The notes under the pieces are model-generated. The model was given only the letters and a program-made list of their open reading frames with translations, searched no databases and was not told where the DNA came from. Both the position numbers and the translations under genes were made by a program. This document shows, piece by piece, positions 27,568 to 36,482 of a DNA stretch of 64,000 bases. This stretch comes from Burkholderiaceae bacterium (GTDB lineage Bacteria > Pseudomonadota > Gammaproteobacteria > Burkholderiales > Burkholderiaceae_C), in assembly GCA_024235895.1 (NCBI GenBank), contig JACKLM010000004.1:620001-684000 (forward strand), given 5' to 3'. Numbering within the stretch: position 1 is the stretch's first letter; each line of letters starts with the position of its first letter.

Positions 27568-28418
27568 AACTCGAGTCCCCTTGCCTTCGAAACGGCGTCG
27601 CCCTGCTCGCATCGGCCCTGGCCGTCGCCTGTGGCGGCGGCGACGAGCCGACCCGGGTGTCGAACCTCGCGCTGACGAACACGATGTTCGGCAAGACGAT
27701 GACGGTCTCGGTCGCCGGCTCGGGCCTGGACGACCCCGACCTGACGCTCGAGACCCAGGGCGTGCCCTGCAGCGGCGTCGCCCGCGGCACGGCGCTCGAG
27801 TACCAGACCAGCTTCAGCTGCCTCGTCGAGGGCACCGGCACGATCGTGGCGGTGATCCGCAACGGCGCGGGGGCCGATCTCGGCCGGGTCGAGGCGCCGG
27901 TGCCGGTGCCCGAGGTCATGATGATGGTGACCCAGGGTGCGCGCAGCGGCAGCTTCGTCGTCGAGCTCGACCCGGCGGCGGCGCCGGTGACGGCGTTGAA
28001 CTTCGTCCGCTACGTCAACCGGGGCTTCTACGCGCAGACGATCTTCCACCGCGTTCTCGCCGGGCAGATCGTGCAGGGCGGGCAGTACCTGACCGACAAG
28101 TCGATCCGCGCGCCACTGTTCGACCCGATCCCGCTCGAGTCCGACAACGGCCTGAAGAACCTGCGCGGCACGATCGCAATGGCGCGCACCAGCGTGCCGG
28201 ACTCCGCCAGCGCGCAGTTCTACCTGAACCTGCGCGACAATCCCGCGTTCGACTACGTCGGCGAGGCCCTGCCCGGCTACGCCGTGTTCGGGCGCGTGGT
28301 CTCGGGCATGGAGGTCGTCGACGAGATCGGCAAGGTGCCGATCTACACCTTCGACAACACGCTGCCGGCGCTGCCTCAGCAGGACGTCGTGATCACGCTG
28401 GCCGTGCAGACGAAGTGA
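27564..28418 (+). CDS. Cyclophilin-type peptidyl-prolyl isomerase, probable lipoprotein
   Basis: A 284-residue protein. The signal segment GVALLASALAVACGGG has a Cys suited to lipidation at about residue 23, although the lipobox is not ideal. An Ig-like or unassigned region (about 35-115) precedes a bacterial cyclophilin domain (about 118-284): GSFVVELDPAAAPVTALNFV, FHRVLAGQIVQGG, GTIAMAR and SASAQFYLNL. It probably assists folding of the secreted protein in the periplasm or at the surface. The ATG overlaps the TolC-like stop, which places it in the secretion operon. Confidence 0.85.
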   Translation: MKLESPCLRNGVALLASALAVACGGGDEPTRVSNLALTNTMFGKTMTVSVAGSGLDDPDLTLETQGVPCSGVARGTALEYQTSFSCLVEGTGTIVAVIRNGAGADLGRVEAPVPVPEVMMMVTQGARSGSFVVELDPAAAPVTALNFVRYVNRGFYAQTIFHRVLAGQIVQGGQYLTDKSIRAPLFDPIPLESDNGLKNLRGTIAMARTSVPDSASAQFYLNLRDNPAFDYVGEALPGYAVFGRVVSGMEVVDEIGKVPIYTFDNTLPALPQQDVVITLAVQTK

Positions 28419-28492
28419 TGGTGACCGTTGCACGACCCATGGCCTGCCACCGCAGCCGCAACCCGCTCGCAACCCTTCCGGGACGCCCTACG

Positions 28493-29767
28493 ATGGCCGG
28501 ATCCACATTCCTTCGCATGGCCGCATCGGCGCTGGCGCTTCAGGCGCTCGTGCTCGGCGCCTGGCTCCCGGTGGGGCCGGCGCATGCCCAGTCGGCCAGC
28601 AGCTCCTACGAGATCAGCTTCAGTCCGCTGGCGCGGATCGGCGCCCTCGGATTCGAGGCGCAGGACCTCAGCGAGGCGATGAACGACCCGGCGGATCCCG
28701 GCGCGGACCTGTCGAAGGTCGTCAACAGGGCGCTGTCGGCGTTCGAGCGCTCGCGCGGACGCGCCGCGGCGAGCGATCTGGACAAGGCTGTCGCCGTCAC
28801 CGACTGGGTCGCCGCCACGCTGCGGCACCCGGCCTTCTACCCCGAGGATCCGGGGCTGCCGAGGCTGTATTCCGACACGCCTTCGCCGCGCTACGCGACG
28901 CTGGGTCACGAGCCGGTCCGCATCGTCAACTACACCTTGTCGTTCGATCCGGACGACGCCGGGAACTGGCCGTCGCCGCAGTGCACGCAACAGAACGTCG
29001 TCGTCGCCGGCATGCTCAACGTGCTCGGGCTGCACGGGCGGCTGGTGGACGTCGAAGGGCACACGGGGCTGGAGTTCTACTCGTTCTCGCACCACAAGTG
29101 GATCTGGATCGACGCCACCTACAACGAGCACTACGTGCTGCCCGACGGCACGCCGCTGGGCGTCAGGGACCTGAACCGGCTGACGCTGCACGGGGGCATC
29201 GAGTCGGTCGTGCCGGTCAAGCATGGCTACCCGACCGCGGCCTTCCGCACCAACACCTACCTGTGGGCCAGGCCGCATGGCTTCCGGCAGTACGCGGTGA
29301 CGCTGTACATGCGCAACTTCGGCGGCAAGGGCTGGCAGTTGTCCAAGTTCGACACCGTCGTCTACTCGCCGGCACCGCCCGCGAGCTACCGGCCGTTGCC
29401 CGGCGAGGTCCTGAACTTCGACCAGGATCCGCAGTCCGGCGGCTGGTACGTCTGGCCCAAGACCAACGACGCCGAGTCGCTGGACTACCCGCTCGACCGC
29501 GTGGCGATCTTCGACGGCGTCACGCCGACCGCAGCGGGGCTCGTCTTCACGCTGCGCTCGTACTTGCCCTACACGGCCCGGTTCCAGATCAGGTACGGCG
29601 ATCCGGCGCAGCCCTGGACGACGATCGAGGTCGTCCCCGGCCCGTCCAGCCGCCCGGTGCTTTCGTCGCCGGTGACGGTGCCCTGGGGCAGCGGCACGGT
29701 GAGCGTGCGCGCGGTGGACAATGTCAGGAACGTGACCTTGCCGCTGGTCCTCGAACTCAAGCCGTGA
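28493..29767 (+). CDS. Exported transglutaminase-like protein
   Basis: A 424-residue protein. The signal peptide (FLRMAASALALQALVLGAW to the AHA-Q site) is about 33 residues long. A transglutaminase-like core occupies about 150-230: the probable nucleophile Cys in SPQCTQQNVV, His in VEGHTGLEFYSF and Asp in IWIDATYN, the C-H-D order of the family. The C-terminal third looks like an Ig or beta-sandwich domain. It may cross-link, cleave or amidate surface material; the real reaction is unknown. An in-frame ATG at 28418 overlapping the cyclophilin stop would add 25 residues before the signal. It is the final gene of the run. Confidence 0.72.
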   Translation: MAGSTFLRMAASALALQALVLGAWLPVGPAHAQSASSSYEISFSPLARIGALGFEAQDLSEAMNDPADPGADLSKVVNRALSAFERSRGRAAASDLDKAVAVTDWVAATLRHPAFYPEDPGLPRLYSDTPSPRYATLGHEPVRIVNYTLSFDPDDAGNWPSPQCTQQNVVVAGMLNVLGLHGRLVDVEGHTGLEFYSFSHHKWIWIDATYNEHYVLPDGTPLGVRDLNRLTLHGGIESVVPVKHGYPTAAFRTNTYLWARPHGFRQYAVTLYMRNFGGKGWQLSKFDTVVYSPAPPASYRPLPGEVLNFDQDPQSGGWYVWPKTNDAESLDYPLDRVAIFDGVTPTAAGLVFTLRSYLPYTARFQIRYGDPAQPWTTIEVVPGPSSRPVLSSPVTVPWGSGTVSVRAVDNVRNVTLPLVLELKP

Positions 29768-29807
29768 GCGGACACCCGGGCGCGGCGCGTGGCGCGCGGG
29801 CGCGGCG

Positions 29808-30863
29808 TCATCCGACGTAGCTGGACCAGGGTGCGAGGACGAAATCCTTGAACAGGTCGGGCAGCACCTGCAGCACGATGCCGAGCACGCAGTAGGCCAG
29901 CGCCGTCACCACCGGCAGTGGGCGCCGCAGCAGCAGCGCGCCGGTGACGATGAAGACCGAGAACGCGTCGAAGAACTCGTAGAAGCGGAAGGCGATCACC
30001 GAGCTCACCTCACGCAGCACGAGCAGCATCACCAGCCCGCAGACCACCAGCGCGAGCGTGGGCCCGACCAGCGACGCCAGCGCGCTGCCGACCGGCGCGT
30101 GACGCAGCCAATGTGCCATCAGCGCGAGCATGGCGAGCTTCAGCGCGATGACGGCGATCATGAGGCCGCTGACCCCGGCGCCACCCTCGTACTCGCCGAC
30201 GCGCAAGTCGATCGATCCCACCCACTCGAAGGCCAGCAGCATCAGCGCGCCGATCACCGCGGTTCCCGCGGCATAGCCGACGACGCGCCAGCGGCGCGGC
30301 AGCCACAGCGCGGTCGACACGGTCATGAACAGCAGCGCCGACACGTGCCATCCGAATCCGAACAGGCACCACCCGAGCCAGGCCTTCCTGCGGCCTTCCA
30401 GTGCCGCGAGCAAGGCGAGGAAGCACGCCGCGATGGCGACCGCGACGCGCGACTGCGTGAACTCGTGCAGGAAGAAGTGCAGGCTCAGCGTCACCGCCCA
30501 GGCCGCGGCCGTGTCGCCGCGGAAGACGCGCGAGAAGACCTCGTGCTTCATCGCGATCGCGAGCAGCGCCATGACGACGAACATCAGCTGCGGCCCGGCC
30601 TGCAGCCACAGGATGCCGTCGATCAGCAGCGACATCAGCGGCTCCTTGGCGAGGAACAGCCGCTCCGGGTACGGGAAGTCGAACAGCACCATCGCGTCGA
30701 ACAACTCGATGTAGCCGTCGTAGTCCATGCTGTAGCCGCGCAGCGCGGCCAGCGTCAGCGCGGCGAGTGCGACCGCCGCGCCGGTGACCCGGCGCGGCGC
30801 ACCGCCGCGGTCGGCGGCCAGCACGGCCAGCCAGGCCCAGGCGAACAGGATCCCGTAGACCAT
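29808..30863 (-). CDS. EpsG-family polysaccharide polymerase (Wzy-like)
   Basis: A 351-residue polytopic inner-membrane protein with about nine hydrophobic segments. It matches the EpsG family in RGYSMDYDGYIELFD (the conserved R and D-Y-x-x-Y loop after TM2), FFLHEFTQSRVAVAIA and FGWHVSALLF. These proteins are thought to polymerise undecaprenyl-linked repeat units in Wzx/Wzy pathways. It is convergent with the transglutaminase gene (40 bases) and divergent from the acyltransferase at 31064, so it marks the edge of the polysaccharide locus. Confidence 0.8.
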   Translation of the reverse strand: MVYGILFAWAWLAVLAADRGGAPRRVTGAAVALAALTLAALRGYSMDYDGYIELFDAMVLFDFPYPERLFLAKEPLMSLLIDGILWLQAGPQLMFVVMALLAIAMKHEVFSRVFRGDTAAAWAVTLSLHFFLHEFTQSRVAVAIAACFLALLAALEGRRKAWLGWCLFGFGWHVSALLFMTVSTALWLPRRWRVVGYAAGTAVIGALMLLAFEWVGSIDLRVGEYEGGAGVSGLMIAVIALKLAMLALMAHWLRHAPVGSALASLVGPTLALVVCGLVMLLVLREVSSVIAFRFYEFFDAFSVFIVTGALLLRRPLPVVTALAYCVLGIVLQVLPDLFKDFVLAPWSSYVG

Positions 30864-31063
30864 CGGGGATCTCAGGGTCGACGCGGTGCCGGTGCGGGGC
30901 GAACCTGCACCGTGTGGGCGACGACGCGACCGGCGGGTGGAGGCGCAGGCGTCCAGCCGAGCGGGGCGGGTTCGCGCGCGGCGTGCGCGGGGGCGTGGGC
31001 TTGCACGGCCGCGATGTTACGGTGCCGCGCCCCGGGACCGCCTTCGGCGCGAGAATCCGAGCC

Positions 31064-32140
31064 ATGAAGCCCTACAACGACGTCCAGTCCCGCCACATCG
31101 GCAGCGGCACGCAGATCTGGCAGTACACGGTCGTGCTGCCCGAGGCGACGATCGGCCGCAACTGCAACATCAACGCGCACTGCTTCGTCGAGAACGACGT
31201 CAGGCTGGGCGACCGGGTGACGGTCAAGTGCGGCGTCTACCTCTGGGACGGCATCGAGATCCAGGACGATGTCTTCATCGGGCCGAACACGACCTTCATC
31301 AACGACCTCTTCCCGCGCTCCAAGAACCACGGCAAGTCGATCCCGCGGACCCTGCTGGGCAAGGGCTGCTCGATCGGCGCCAACTCGACCGTGCTCGCCG
31401 GCGTGACGGTCGGCCGCTACGCGATGGTCGGCGCGGCGTCGCTCGTGTCGGGCGACGTGCCCCCGTTCGCGCTCGTCTACGGCAGCCCGGCGAGGGTCAG
31501 GGGCTACGTCTGCAAGTGCGGCGCCAAGCTGCCCGATACCTGGGCCTGCGGCGACTGCAGCCGGGAGTATTTCCTCAGTCCGCGCGGCGTCCTGCAGGAC
31601 AAGGCCGACATGAAGCGGCTGGCCGGCAAGCACGTCAGCCTGCGCCTGGTCGAGATCGACGATGCCGAGTTCATCGTCGGGCTGCGCAACAACGAGCGCT
31701 CGCGCCGATTCCTGTCGGAGACCAGCACCAGCGTCGAGGCGCAGCGGCGCTGGATCAGCGCCTACAAGCTGCGCGAGGCGCAGGGCGAGGAGTTCTACTA
31801 CGTGATCGAGCTGCCCGACGGCCGCCCGGTGGGGCTGATCCGCATCTACGACCTGACGCCGGAGTTCTTCAGCGGCGGCAGCTGGATCATCGAGGCCGGG
31901 CACCCGCACCACATCGCGGTCGAGACGGTGGTGCTGCTGTACGACCTGTGCTTCGACCAGCTCGGCTACCGCCAGGTGCTGCTGCAGGTGGTCAAGGAGA
32001 ACCGCAGCGTCATCAAGTTCCACCAGCGCTTCGGCGCCGTCCTCGACCGCGAGGACGAGGGGCATGTCTACCTGATCAACACCCTGGAGACGATGGCGGG
32101 GCCGAGGCGGAAGTTCAAGGAGCTGCTCGGTTTGAACTGA
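31064..32140 (+). CDS. Left-handed beta-helix acyltransferase fused to zinc ribbon and GNAT domain
   Basis: A 358-residue protein. Residues 1-150 form hexapeptide repeats (GTQIWQYTVVLPEATIGRN, TVLAGVTVGRYAMVGAAS) of the WbbJ/FdtC type that N-acetylate amino sugars. A Cys4 ribbon follows at about 146-165 (CKCG, then CGDC). Residues 185-350 are a GNAT-like N-acetyltransferase (RLVEIDDAEFIVGLRNNERS, VVKENRSVIKFHQRFGAV). Two acyltransferases in one chain suggest double acylation of a diamino sugar, or acylation by one and lipid- or formyl-like transfer by the other. It may be the FdtC step for the dTDP-amino sugar made by the genes at 40498-42499. Confidence 0.8.
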   Translation: MKPYNDVQSRHIGSGTQIWQYTVVLPEATIGRNCNINAHCFVENDVRLGDRVTVKCGVYLWDGIEIQDDVFIGPNTTFINDLFPRSKNHGKSIPRTLLGKGCSIGANSTVLAGVTVGRYAMVGAASLVSGDVPPFALVYGSPARVRGYVCKCGAKLPDTWACGDCSREYFLSPRGVLQDKADMKRLAGKHVSLRLVEIDDAEFIVGLRNNERSRRFLSETSTSVEAQRRWISAYKLREAQGEEFYYVIELPDGRPVGLIRIYDLTPEFFSGGSWIIEAGHPHHIAVETVVLLYDLCFDQLGYRQVLLQVVKENRSVIKFHQRFGAVLDREDEGHVYLINTLETMAGPRRKFKELLGLN

Positions 32141-32242
32141 GTGCCGCAGGCCGACCGTCGCGCCCGGCCTCGGCGCTACAGGGCGTGGTCGGCCTGTATC
32201 TCGACACCCGCCCGGCAGGCCCGCAGGGCAGTGCGATCCCTC

Positions 32243-33358
32243 TCACGCGCCGCCGCCGGCGAGCTCGTGTGCGAGACGGCGGTAGGTCTCGATCACCTCG
32301 CGCTCGTCGAACCGCGACTGCACGTGCGCGCGCCCTGCCTCGCCCCAGCGCACCCAGCTTGCCGGGCCGGCGTCGATGAAGCGCTGTATCGCGTCGGCCA
32401 GCGCGGCGGCGTCGCGCGGCGCGCACAGCAGCCCGGTCGAGGCGTCGACGACGGCGTCGCGGCAGCCGGGGACGTCGGTGGCGATGCACGGCCGCGCCAT
32501 CGCGGCGGCCTCCAGCAGCACGCGCGGGACGCCTTCGCGGTACGAGGGCAGCACGACGGCGTGCGCCGCCGCGATCGCCGGGCGCACGTCGTCGCTCGTC
32601 CCGAGCAGCTCGACCACCCCCTCGTCGACCCACGAGTGGACTTCGTCGGCCGGGATCGCCGTCGGGTTGTCGGCGCCGACGCTGCCCAGGATGCGAAAGA
32701 CCGCCCGCGGCCGGCGCCGCCGGATCCGCCGCGCGGCGTCGACATATTCGCGCGCCCCCTTGTCGCTGAGTACGCGCCCGATGAACAAAAAGATCGGGTC
32801 GGTCCCGGGCGGCAGCGGTACCGGTGCGAAGCGGTCGAGGTCGACCCCCGAGCCCGGCACGCGCAGCGTGCGCCCTGGCTCGACGAGCCGGGCGGCGAGG
32901 AACTCCGCGCGATCGTCGTCGTTCTGGAACACGACGACGCGCGCAGGCCCGAACGCGAGCCGGTACAGCCGCACGACCAGCCGCGTGAGCGCGCCGCGGT
33001 CGATGAATGCGCGCCCCAGGCCTGAGACATTGGGCACATGCGCCAGCGCCAGCGTGCGCGCCGCCAGCCCGGTGTAGATGTTGGCCTTGGGCGTGTAGGT
33101 GAACGCGAGCCCGATCCGCTCGCGGCGCAGCGCGCCGCGCAGCGCGGCGACCGAGCGCAGCTCGCGCCAGGGGTCGGTGCCTGCCGGCGCCAGCGCCCAC
33201 CCGACCCACTCGACGCCCTCGGACCGCAGCCGCGCCTCGTAGCCGTCGGCCGGGCTGATCGCGACGACCTCGTGGCCGTCGTCGCGCAAGGCCTGCATCA
33301 GCCGGCGCCTGAAGTTGAACAGGTACCAGGCCGAGTTCGCGACGACGGCGATCCTCAT
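32243..33358 (-). CDS. Glycosyltransferase family 4
   Basis: A 371-residue GT-B enzyme. The N-terminus MRIAVVANSAWYLFNFRRRL and TYTPKANIYTGLAAR are typical of the PglA/WbpX-like group that adds a HexNAc to a lipid-linked sugar. The C-terminal Glyco_transf_1 domain has FIGRVLSDKGAREYVDAA and the EGVPRVLLEAAAMARP donor-binding motif. It overlaps the asnB stop by 4 bases (ATGA) and ends the minus-strand run asnB to GT4. The 102 bases between it and the acyltransferase hold no visible feature. Confidence 0.88.
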   Translation of the reverse strand: MRIAVVANSAWYLFNFRRRLMQALRDDGHEVVAISPADGYEARLRSEGVEWVGWALAPAGTDPWRELRSVAALRGALRRERIGLAFTYTPKANIYTGLAARTLALAHVPNVSGLGRAFIDRGALTRLVVRLYRLAFGPARVVVFQNDDDRAEFLAARLVEPGRTLRVPGSGVDLDRFAPVPLPPGTDPIFLFIGRVLSDKGAREYVDAARRIRRRRPRAVFRILGSVGADNPTAIPADEVHSWVDEGVVELLGTSDDVRPAIAAAHAVVLPSYREGVPRVLLEAAAMARPCIATDVPGCRDAVVDASTGLLCAPRDAAALADAIQRFIDAGPASWVRWGEAGRAHVQSRFDEREVIETYRRLAHELAGGGA

Positions 33359-35307
33359 GCGCGGGCGACCTCGTCGCGCCAGGCCTGCCACATCAGGACG
33401 TTCCACAGCGGCCCGGCCCACTGCCCGTCGCCGGCGCGCAGCGCGTCCCACGCGGCGCGCACCGGGGCCGGGGCGAGGAAACCGTCGTCGTGCAGCCGGC
33501 GCGCGTCGAGCAGCGCCTCGGCCCAGTCGCGCAGCGGGCCGCGCAGCCAGTCGGCCAGCGGGACCGCGAACCCCTGCTTGGGGCGCTCGATCAGCCGCGG
33601 CGGGACATGCCGGTACAGCACCTGGCGCAGCAGCCACTTGGTGTGCCCGTCGCGCAGCTTGAAGCGCAGCGGCAGCCGCCAGGCGAACTCGACCACGCGG
33701 TGGTCGAGCAGCGGCACGCGGGTCTCGAGCGAGACCGCCATCGCGGCGCGGTCGACCTTGACCAGGATGTCGTCGGGCAGGTAGCCGAGCTGGTCGAGCA
33801 GGCTCATGCGGTCGACGCCATCGCCCAGCCCCGGCAGCGGCCGGTCGAAGGCGGTCGACGGCTCGCGACCGCCGACGACGATCGCGGCCGGTTCCATCCA
33901 CTGCGACGCCAGCGCGCGGTGCATCGCGTCCAGCGTCGGCATCGGCAGCACGCGCTGCGCGAGCTTGTGCAGCTTGGCGCCGACCTCGGCGTGCCGGCGC
34001 GCCGCCGGCCGCAGCCGTTGCAAGGGCCGGGCCAGCGCGTCCCAGGTCGAGGCATCGACACCCCGCAGCGCGCGCGCCGCGCAGCGCCGCAGCGCGAGCG
34101 GCGCGGCACCGACGTGGTGCCAGAGCCGGTCCGCGAGCAGGTAGCGGTTGTAGCCGGCGAACAGCTCGTCGCCGCCGTCGCCCGACAGCGCGACCGTGAC
34201 CTCGCGCCGCGCCATCGCGGTGACGAGCGCGGTCGGGATCTGCGACGAGTCGGCGAAGGGCTCATCGTACATCCGTGCCAGCCGCGGCACGACGGCGAGC
34301 GCGTCGGCCGACGAGACGCGCAGCTCGGTGTGCAGCGTGCCCAGGTGCGCGGCGACCGCGCGCGCGTGCCCGGCCTCGTCGAACCCCGGCTGGTCGAAGC
34401 CGATCGCGAAGCTGCGCACGCGATCGCGTGCCGCGCGCACCATCATCGCGACCACGGCGGACGAGTCGACACCGCCGGACAGGAAGGCGCCGAGCGGAAC
34501 GTCCGACAGCAGCTGCCCCTGCACCGCCTGCAGCAGCAGCGCCTCCAGCCGGTCGGTGGCCTCGGCGTCGCTCCAGGCCTCGGCCTCGGCGCGCGCGGCC
34601 AGCCCGCGGCGCGCCGCGTCGTCGACGCGCCACCAGTGGCCGTGCTCGTCCGGCCGTCCGGCCCCCAGACGCAGCCAGGCGCCGGGCTCGAGCTTGTGCA
34701 CGCCGCGGTGGATCGACCACGGCGCGGGCACCGCCGAATAGCGCATGAACAGCGTCAGCGCGTCGCGGTCGATCGCGCCGTCCCAGCCGGGGTGCGCACG
34801 CAGCGCGGCCAGCTCGGAGCCGAACACCAGCGTGCCGCTCGGCAGCCGGCCCCAGTACAAGGGCTTCTCGCCCATGCGGTCGCGCGCCAGCGTCAGCGTG
34901 CGGTCTTGCCGGTCCCAGACCGCGAAGGCGAACATGCCGACCAGACGCGGCAGCGACTCGACGACGCCCCAGCGGCTGAACGCGGCCAGCAGCGTCTCGG
35001 TGTCCGAGTGGCCGCGCCAGGGCAGCGGGTCGAGCTGGCGGCGCAGTTCGACGTGGTTGTAGATCTCGCCGTTGAAGACCAGCACGTAGCGGTCGCCGTG
35101 CGACACCATCGGCTGCGCGCCGTGCGGCGAGAGGTCGACCACCGCCAGCCGGCGGTGGCCGAGCGCGACCCCATGCTCGGCGTCGACCCACTGCCCCTCG
35201 CTGTCGGGGCCGCGGTGCGCGATCGCCTGCGCCATGCGTTGCACCTGCGCGCGCAGCACGGCCGGCGTCGCGCGCGGCGTGTCGAGGATGCCGGTGATGC
35301 CGCACAT
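33355..35307 (-). CDS. asnB: Asparagine synthase-like glutamine amidotransferase
   Basis: A 650-residue two-domain protein. The class II glutaminase domain starts with the nucleophile Cys2 (MCGITGILD) and has AHRGPDSEGQW and VFNGEIYNHVELR. The synthetase domain has the PP-loop SGGVDSSAV near 265 and the ALSGDGGDELFAGYNRY motif. In polysaccharide loci such proteins often amidate uronic acids (WbpS-like) rather than make free asparagine; the uronic-acid genes at 2908-5354 fit that reading. It lies between two glycosyltransferase genes on the same strand. Confidence 0.88.
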   Translation of the reverse strand: MCGITGILDTPRATPAVLRAQVQRMAQAIAHRGPDSEGQWVDAEHGVALGHRRLAVVDLSPHGAQPMVSHGDRYVLVFNGEIYNHVELRRQLDPLPWRGHSDTETLLAAFSRWGVVESLPRLVGMFAFAVWDRQDRTLTLARDRMGEKPLYWGRLPSGTLVFGSELAALRAHPGWDGAIDRDALTLFMRYSAVPAPWSIHRGVHKLEPGAWLRLGAGRPDEHGHWWRVDDAARRGLAARAEAEAWSDAEATDRLEALLLQAVQGQLLSDVPLGAFLSGGVDSSAVVAMMVRAARDRVRSFAIGFDQPGFDEAGHARAVAAHLGTLHTELRVSSADALAVVPRLARMYDEPFADSSQIPTALVTAMARREVTVALSGDGGDELFAGYNRYLLADRLWHHVGAAPLALRRCAARALRGVDASTWDALARPLQRLRPAARRHAEVGAKLHKLAQRVLPMPTLDAMHRALASQWMEPAAIVVGGREPSTAFDRPLPGLGDGVDRMSLLDQLGYLPDDILVKVDRAAMAVSLETRVPLLDHRVVEFAWRLPLRFKLRDGHTKWLLRQVLYRHVPPRLIERPKQGFAVPLADWLRGPLRDWAEALLDARRLHDDGFLAPAPVRAAWDALRAGDGQWAGPLWNVLMWQAWRDEVARA

Positions 35308-35342
35308 GCGCCTGGGTCTCGCGTAGGGTCGATCGCGCCCGC

Positions 35343-36482
35343 TCAGGGACGGCCGCAGGACTCGCGCAGCCAGCGCGCGAGCTGTGGCGCGGCCGCCTGC
35401 AGGCTGTACCGTGCACGGACCTTGGCCTGGCCGGCCTGGCCCATGCGGTGCCGCAGCGCCGGGTCGTCGGCGAGCCGGGACAGGGCGTCGATCCACGCGT
35501 CGTCGCCGTGCGCGAGAAAGCCGTCGACGCCGTCGTCGACGATATCCCGGTTGGCGCCGACCGGCGAGGCGACGACGGGAAGTCCGCAGGCCATGTACTG
35601 GACGAGCTTGTAGCCGCACTTGCCGCGTTCCCACGGGGTATCCGGCAGCGGCATCAGCCCGACGTCGAGCCCGGCGATGGCGCGCACCTCGTCGTCCTCG
35701 GACCACGGGATGGCGCGCACCTCGACCCCCGGCATCGCCAGCGTCGCGCCGATCAGGTGCACGACGATGCGGCGCCGGCGCGCGAGCTCGGCCAGTGCCG
35801 CGGCCAGCGGCCTGAGGTAGCCGACGGTCGCCGGCGTGCCGATCCAGCCGATGTGCAGGGTCGCGTCGTCGGGCCGCGCACGCGCGCCGGTCGCATAGCG
35901 CTCGTGATCGACCACCGTCGGCAGCCACTCGACGCGGCGGGCGCCGGCTGCGCGCGCGCGCTCGCCCAGGTAGGCGCTGCCGACGACGACCAGCGTGGCG
36001 GCGCGCATCAGGCGGTCGATCTTGCGGCCGAACAGCCTTCTCAGCAGCGGGTTGCGGTGCCGGTCGTAGGTGTGGAAGACCGCATCGTCGTAGTCGAGCA
36101 CGAACGGCCGCCCGGCAAGCAGCCACAGCTCCAGCCACGCCGGCGCCCAGGGCCAGAGCTCCTTCTCGATCCAGACCAGGTCGGCCCCGCGGGCGCCGGC
36201 GCGCAGCGCGCGTGCGCGATCCAGGTAGGCGCGCAGCACCTGGCCCAGCACCGGGCGGCCGGCATACTTGCGCTGCAGGTAGGTGTCGCCGAGCAGCGGG
36301 CTGGACTCGATCACGAGGCCCTCGCGCTGCAGGGCAGGGACGAACTGCAGCCAGCGCAGCCGCGACGAGGCGCCGAGCCGGCTGTAGCGCGGGTAGGCGG
36401 CCACACGGCACGTGGACCCGCGCGCGTCGGGCGCGGGCCGCCCGGGCGAGTGCGGCGGGACGGGGGGCACGCGGGTCGTCAT
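35343..36482 (-). CDS. Glycosyltransferase family 1/4
   Basis: A 379-residue GT-B glycosyltransferase. The N-terminal domain has the AYPRYSRLGASSRLRWLQF opening typical of a polysaccharide GT subgroup and FVLDYDDAVFHTYDRH. The C-terminal Glyco_transf_1 domain has HIGWIGTPATVGYLRPL, GLMPLPDTPWERGKCGYK and YMACGLPVVASPVGAN. Donor and acceptor cannot be inferred. The ATG overlaps the stop of the upstream GT2 gene, so GT2, this gene and asnB are probably one transcript. Confidence 0.85.
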   Translation of the reverse strand: MTTRVPPVPPHSPGRPAPDARGSTCRVAAYPRYSRLGASSRLRWLQFVPALQREGLVIESSPLLGDTYLQRKYAGRPVLGQVLRAYLDRARALRAGARGADLVWIEKELWPWAPAWLELWLLAGRPFVLDYDDAVFHTYDRHRNPLLRRLFGRKIDRLMRAATLVVVGSAYLGERARAAGARRVEWLPTVVDHERYATGARARPDDATLHIGWIGTPATVGYLRPLAAALAELARRRRIVVHLIGATLAMPGVEVRAIPWSEDDEVRAIAGLDVGLMPLPDTPWERGKCGYKLVQYMACGLPVVASPVGANRDIVDDGVDGFLAHGDDAWIDALSRLADDPALRHRMGQAGQAKVRARYSLQAAAPQLARWLRESCGRP

